Positions 60,359 to 64,000 of a stretch of DNA of 64,000 nt are shown here, piece after piece. How positions within the stretch are numbered: the first letter of the stretch is position 1; every line of letters begins with the position of its first letter. Under the pieces are notes generated by a model. It was not told the DNA's origin and did not search any database. It saw nothing but the letters and a program-made list of their open reading frames with translations. Source of the stretch: Anisus vortex (lineage: Eukaryota; Mollusca; Gastropoda; Planorbidae); NCBI GenBank assembly GCA_949126835.1, contig OX421497.1, positions 20,677,409-20,741,408 on the forward strand. Reading direction: 5' to 3'. Position numbers and translations under genes: made by a program.

Positions 60359-61082
60359 CAGGGGTCGGCAACCTACCAAACGCGTGCCAAACGTGGCACG
60401 CAGAACGATTGACAATGGCACGCGAAAGACCTCCAAAAAAGCAATTCAATTCTCTTCAACAAGAAAAGGGCCGGATAATTTGTGGGCCTTTGGCACGCTG
60501 AATGCGTTAGAAATTCTAGTTTGGCACGCTGAATGCGTTAGAAATTCTAGTTTAGCACGCTGAATGCGTTAGAAATTCTAGTTTGGCACGCTGAATGCGT
60601 TAGAAATTCTAGTTTGGCACGCTGAATGCGTTAGAAATTCTAGTTTGGCACGCTGAATGCGTTAGAAATTCTAGTTTGGCACGCTGAATGCGTTAGAAAT
60701 TATAGTTTGGCACGATGAATGCGTTAGAAATTATAGTTTGGTACGCTGAATGCGTTAGAAATTCTAGTTTGGTACGCTGAATGTGTTAGAAATTCTAGTT
60801 TGGCACGCTGAATGCGTTAGAAATTCTAGTTCGGCACGCTGAATGCGTTAGAAATTCTAGTTTGGCACGCTGAATATGTTAGAAATTCTAGTTTGGCACG
60901 CTGAATGTGTTAGAAATTCTAGTTTGGCACGCTGAATGCGTTAGAAATTCTAGTTTGGCACGCTGAAAGTGTTAGAAATTCTAGTTTGGCACGCTGAATG
61001 CGTTAGAAATTCTAGTTTGGTACGCTGAATGTGTTAGAAATTCTAGTTTGGAACGCTATTATGAAAAGGTTGCCGACCACTG
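60359..61082. mobile_element. hAT-type non-autonomous element with internal minisatellite
   Basis: Left end CAGGGGTCGGCAACCT; the right end reversed is CAGTGGTCGGCAACCT. The left flank cgttgca and right flank cgttagca are consistent with an 8 bp duplication that lost one base. About 560 of its 724 bp are 31 bp tandem units. Confidence 0.75.
60492..61049. repeat. Minisatellite, eighteen 31 bp units
   Basis: Units begin ggcacgctgaatgcgttaga and end ttctagttt, with scattered single-base variants (ggtacgctg, gtgttag, attatag). 558 bp is exactly 18 x 31. The array begins where the hAT-like left terminus ends and stops just before the right terminus. Confidence 0.93.
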
Positions 61083-62861
<1,779 letters not shown>

Positions 62862-63560
62862 CCCAGGGGTCGGCAACCTAAGGCACGCGTTTCAAACTTA
62901 GCACACAGAGCGATATTCAAAGGCACGCGAGAGACCTCTAAGAGATTTTATTGATAAAAAACAACATTTTTCGGTTCTAAATTAGGAAAACTGACTGTTG
63001 AAGCCGATTTTTCTGAATGACATAGCGACACATTTCAGTGAGTTGCATTTACAAGCACAACTGGAATGGATTTGTATTGAAACTGGACATATCTTGCCGT
63101 GAAATCAATTTCAAAACATTTAACTGATGCACATCTATATAGTAAGGCATATTTTAAGATAGATAGTTTTTCAGAAGTACACCGAAGCACTCAAAGCGGA
63201 GTTTTCTAATCAAAGGCAAGACTTTCAATTTGATGGGCTCATTTTTTTCATACCACATCAAGCCTAACTGGTTTGATATTATTACAACCTTCAAATATTT
63301 AGATCTTTTTTTAAGTAAAAGACATTGGCGATTTTTAACAGCAGCAAGTTGAATTTTAAACATTTAAAAAATGGCATCAAAATGTGCCTATTTGCGGAAA
63401 AAATATGGAAGAAAGCTGCTGAGGAAAGTCTTCTGCTTTTCTCAACTGCTAGGAATTATCTCTTCTACTTTTGAGCTTTTGGTTCAACTTACACTTGTGA
63501 ACATATTTTATCGCACATCAAAGCTGTTTTAAACATACAAAGAGGTAACCGCCTAAAAAT
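62862..63560 (+). pseudogene. hAT element left end with transposase coding remnant
   Basis: The left terminus CAGGGGTCGGCAACCT and following caaaggcacgcgagagacct match the 60359 element. Farther in, broken frames recall GTF2IRD2/SCAND3-like hAT transposases: EALKAEFSNQRQDFQF near 63180 and AFGSTYTCEHILSHIKAVL near 63470-63530. No right terminus is seen before the window ends. The start may vary by a few bases. Confidence 0.5.
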
Positions 63561-64000
63561 TCCTACAGACTAATTACATTTAATAGAATTTTTATGCTCA
63601 TCATCTTTAATTAAACATAGATCTAATTATAAGTAATAGTAATTCTAAAACAATTTTTTTTTTATTATTAATTTGATAAATATAAGTTACTTTTTTAATT
63701 GCACTATATTATATACTTTTTGTAATTATTAATGTCTAAAATATAAACTTTTTAAATGGACAAACAATTAATGCAGGAAATGTTTATTTACAACTGTTTA
63801 ACGTAAATTATTTAAATCCTCTAATAATTAAATTTTGTAATAAATACCATAATATTCGATCAGATAAAGAAATAATAATTAGTCAGTAATACTTTTTATA
63901 TTACAAAACATAGAGATCTAACTTTTTTGGCATCACTATTGAATCAAATGTGGACACGTTTTTTTTTTTATTAAAGGGAGATAATTAGCCCGTTTTATTT
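63561..64000. other. AT-rich sequence at window end
   Basis: No ORF, repeat or motif that I can support, though the hAT copy may extend into it. Confidence 0.5.

Overview
This is a eukaryotic, AT-rich window (roughly one third G+C by eye) from an animal nuclear genome. Small exons with canonical GT..AG introns, abundant tRNA-derived SINEs, and piggyBac, hAT, Helitron and LTR elements point to an invertebrate. The repeat style suggests a mollusc, possibly a gastropod, but that is inference and no species can be named.

Host genes, all read by joining exons whose phases agree: (1) the last two coding exons of an SFT2-domain Golgi/endosome transport protein (+, 698-4825); (2) a complete 13-exon EIF2S3, the gamma subunit of translation initiation factor eIF2 (-, 9066-18160, 474 codons plus stop); (3) a complete 9-exon MBTPS2, the site-2 protease (+, 22513-29327, 493 codons plus stop), head-to-head with EIF2S3; (4) a long NHS (Nance-Horan syndrome)/GUK-holder family gene (-, seven exons 36796-44993, 5' end not found), tail-to-tail with MBTPS2. 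Human EIF2S3, MBTPS2 and NHS are all on Xp22, so this looks like retained ancient linkage.

Mobile DNA fills the rest. EIF2S3 introns hold a 2.2 kb piggyBac with both ends and one frameshift, and an 843 bp non-autonomous hAT with a perfect 8 bp target duplication. Between EIF2S3 and MBTPS2 lie a decayed, apparently intron-bearing piggyBac relic and a tandemly duplicated 379 bp AT-rich block. An MBTPS2 intron holds a hAT transposase relic.

The standout is 51.5-59.8 kb, a three-level nest: an old non-LTR retrotransposon relic is split by a Helitron-like element carrying a tRNA-like unit, which is split in turn by a complete Ty3/gypsy-class LTR retrotransposon. That retroelement has two 597 bp LTRs with no difference I can see, a 4 bp target duplication, and one uninterrupted 1603-residue Gag-Pol ORF. 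Its domain order is protease - integrase - reverse transcriptase - RNase H, the copia-like order known from Gmr1-type elements. A second copy of the Helitron at 1348-1815 provides the empty insertion site.

The right end (59.8-64 kb) has a hAT-type element whose interior is an 18-unit 31 bp minisatellite, a (GATA)n microsatellite, and a related hAT copy with transposase-like coding remnants.
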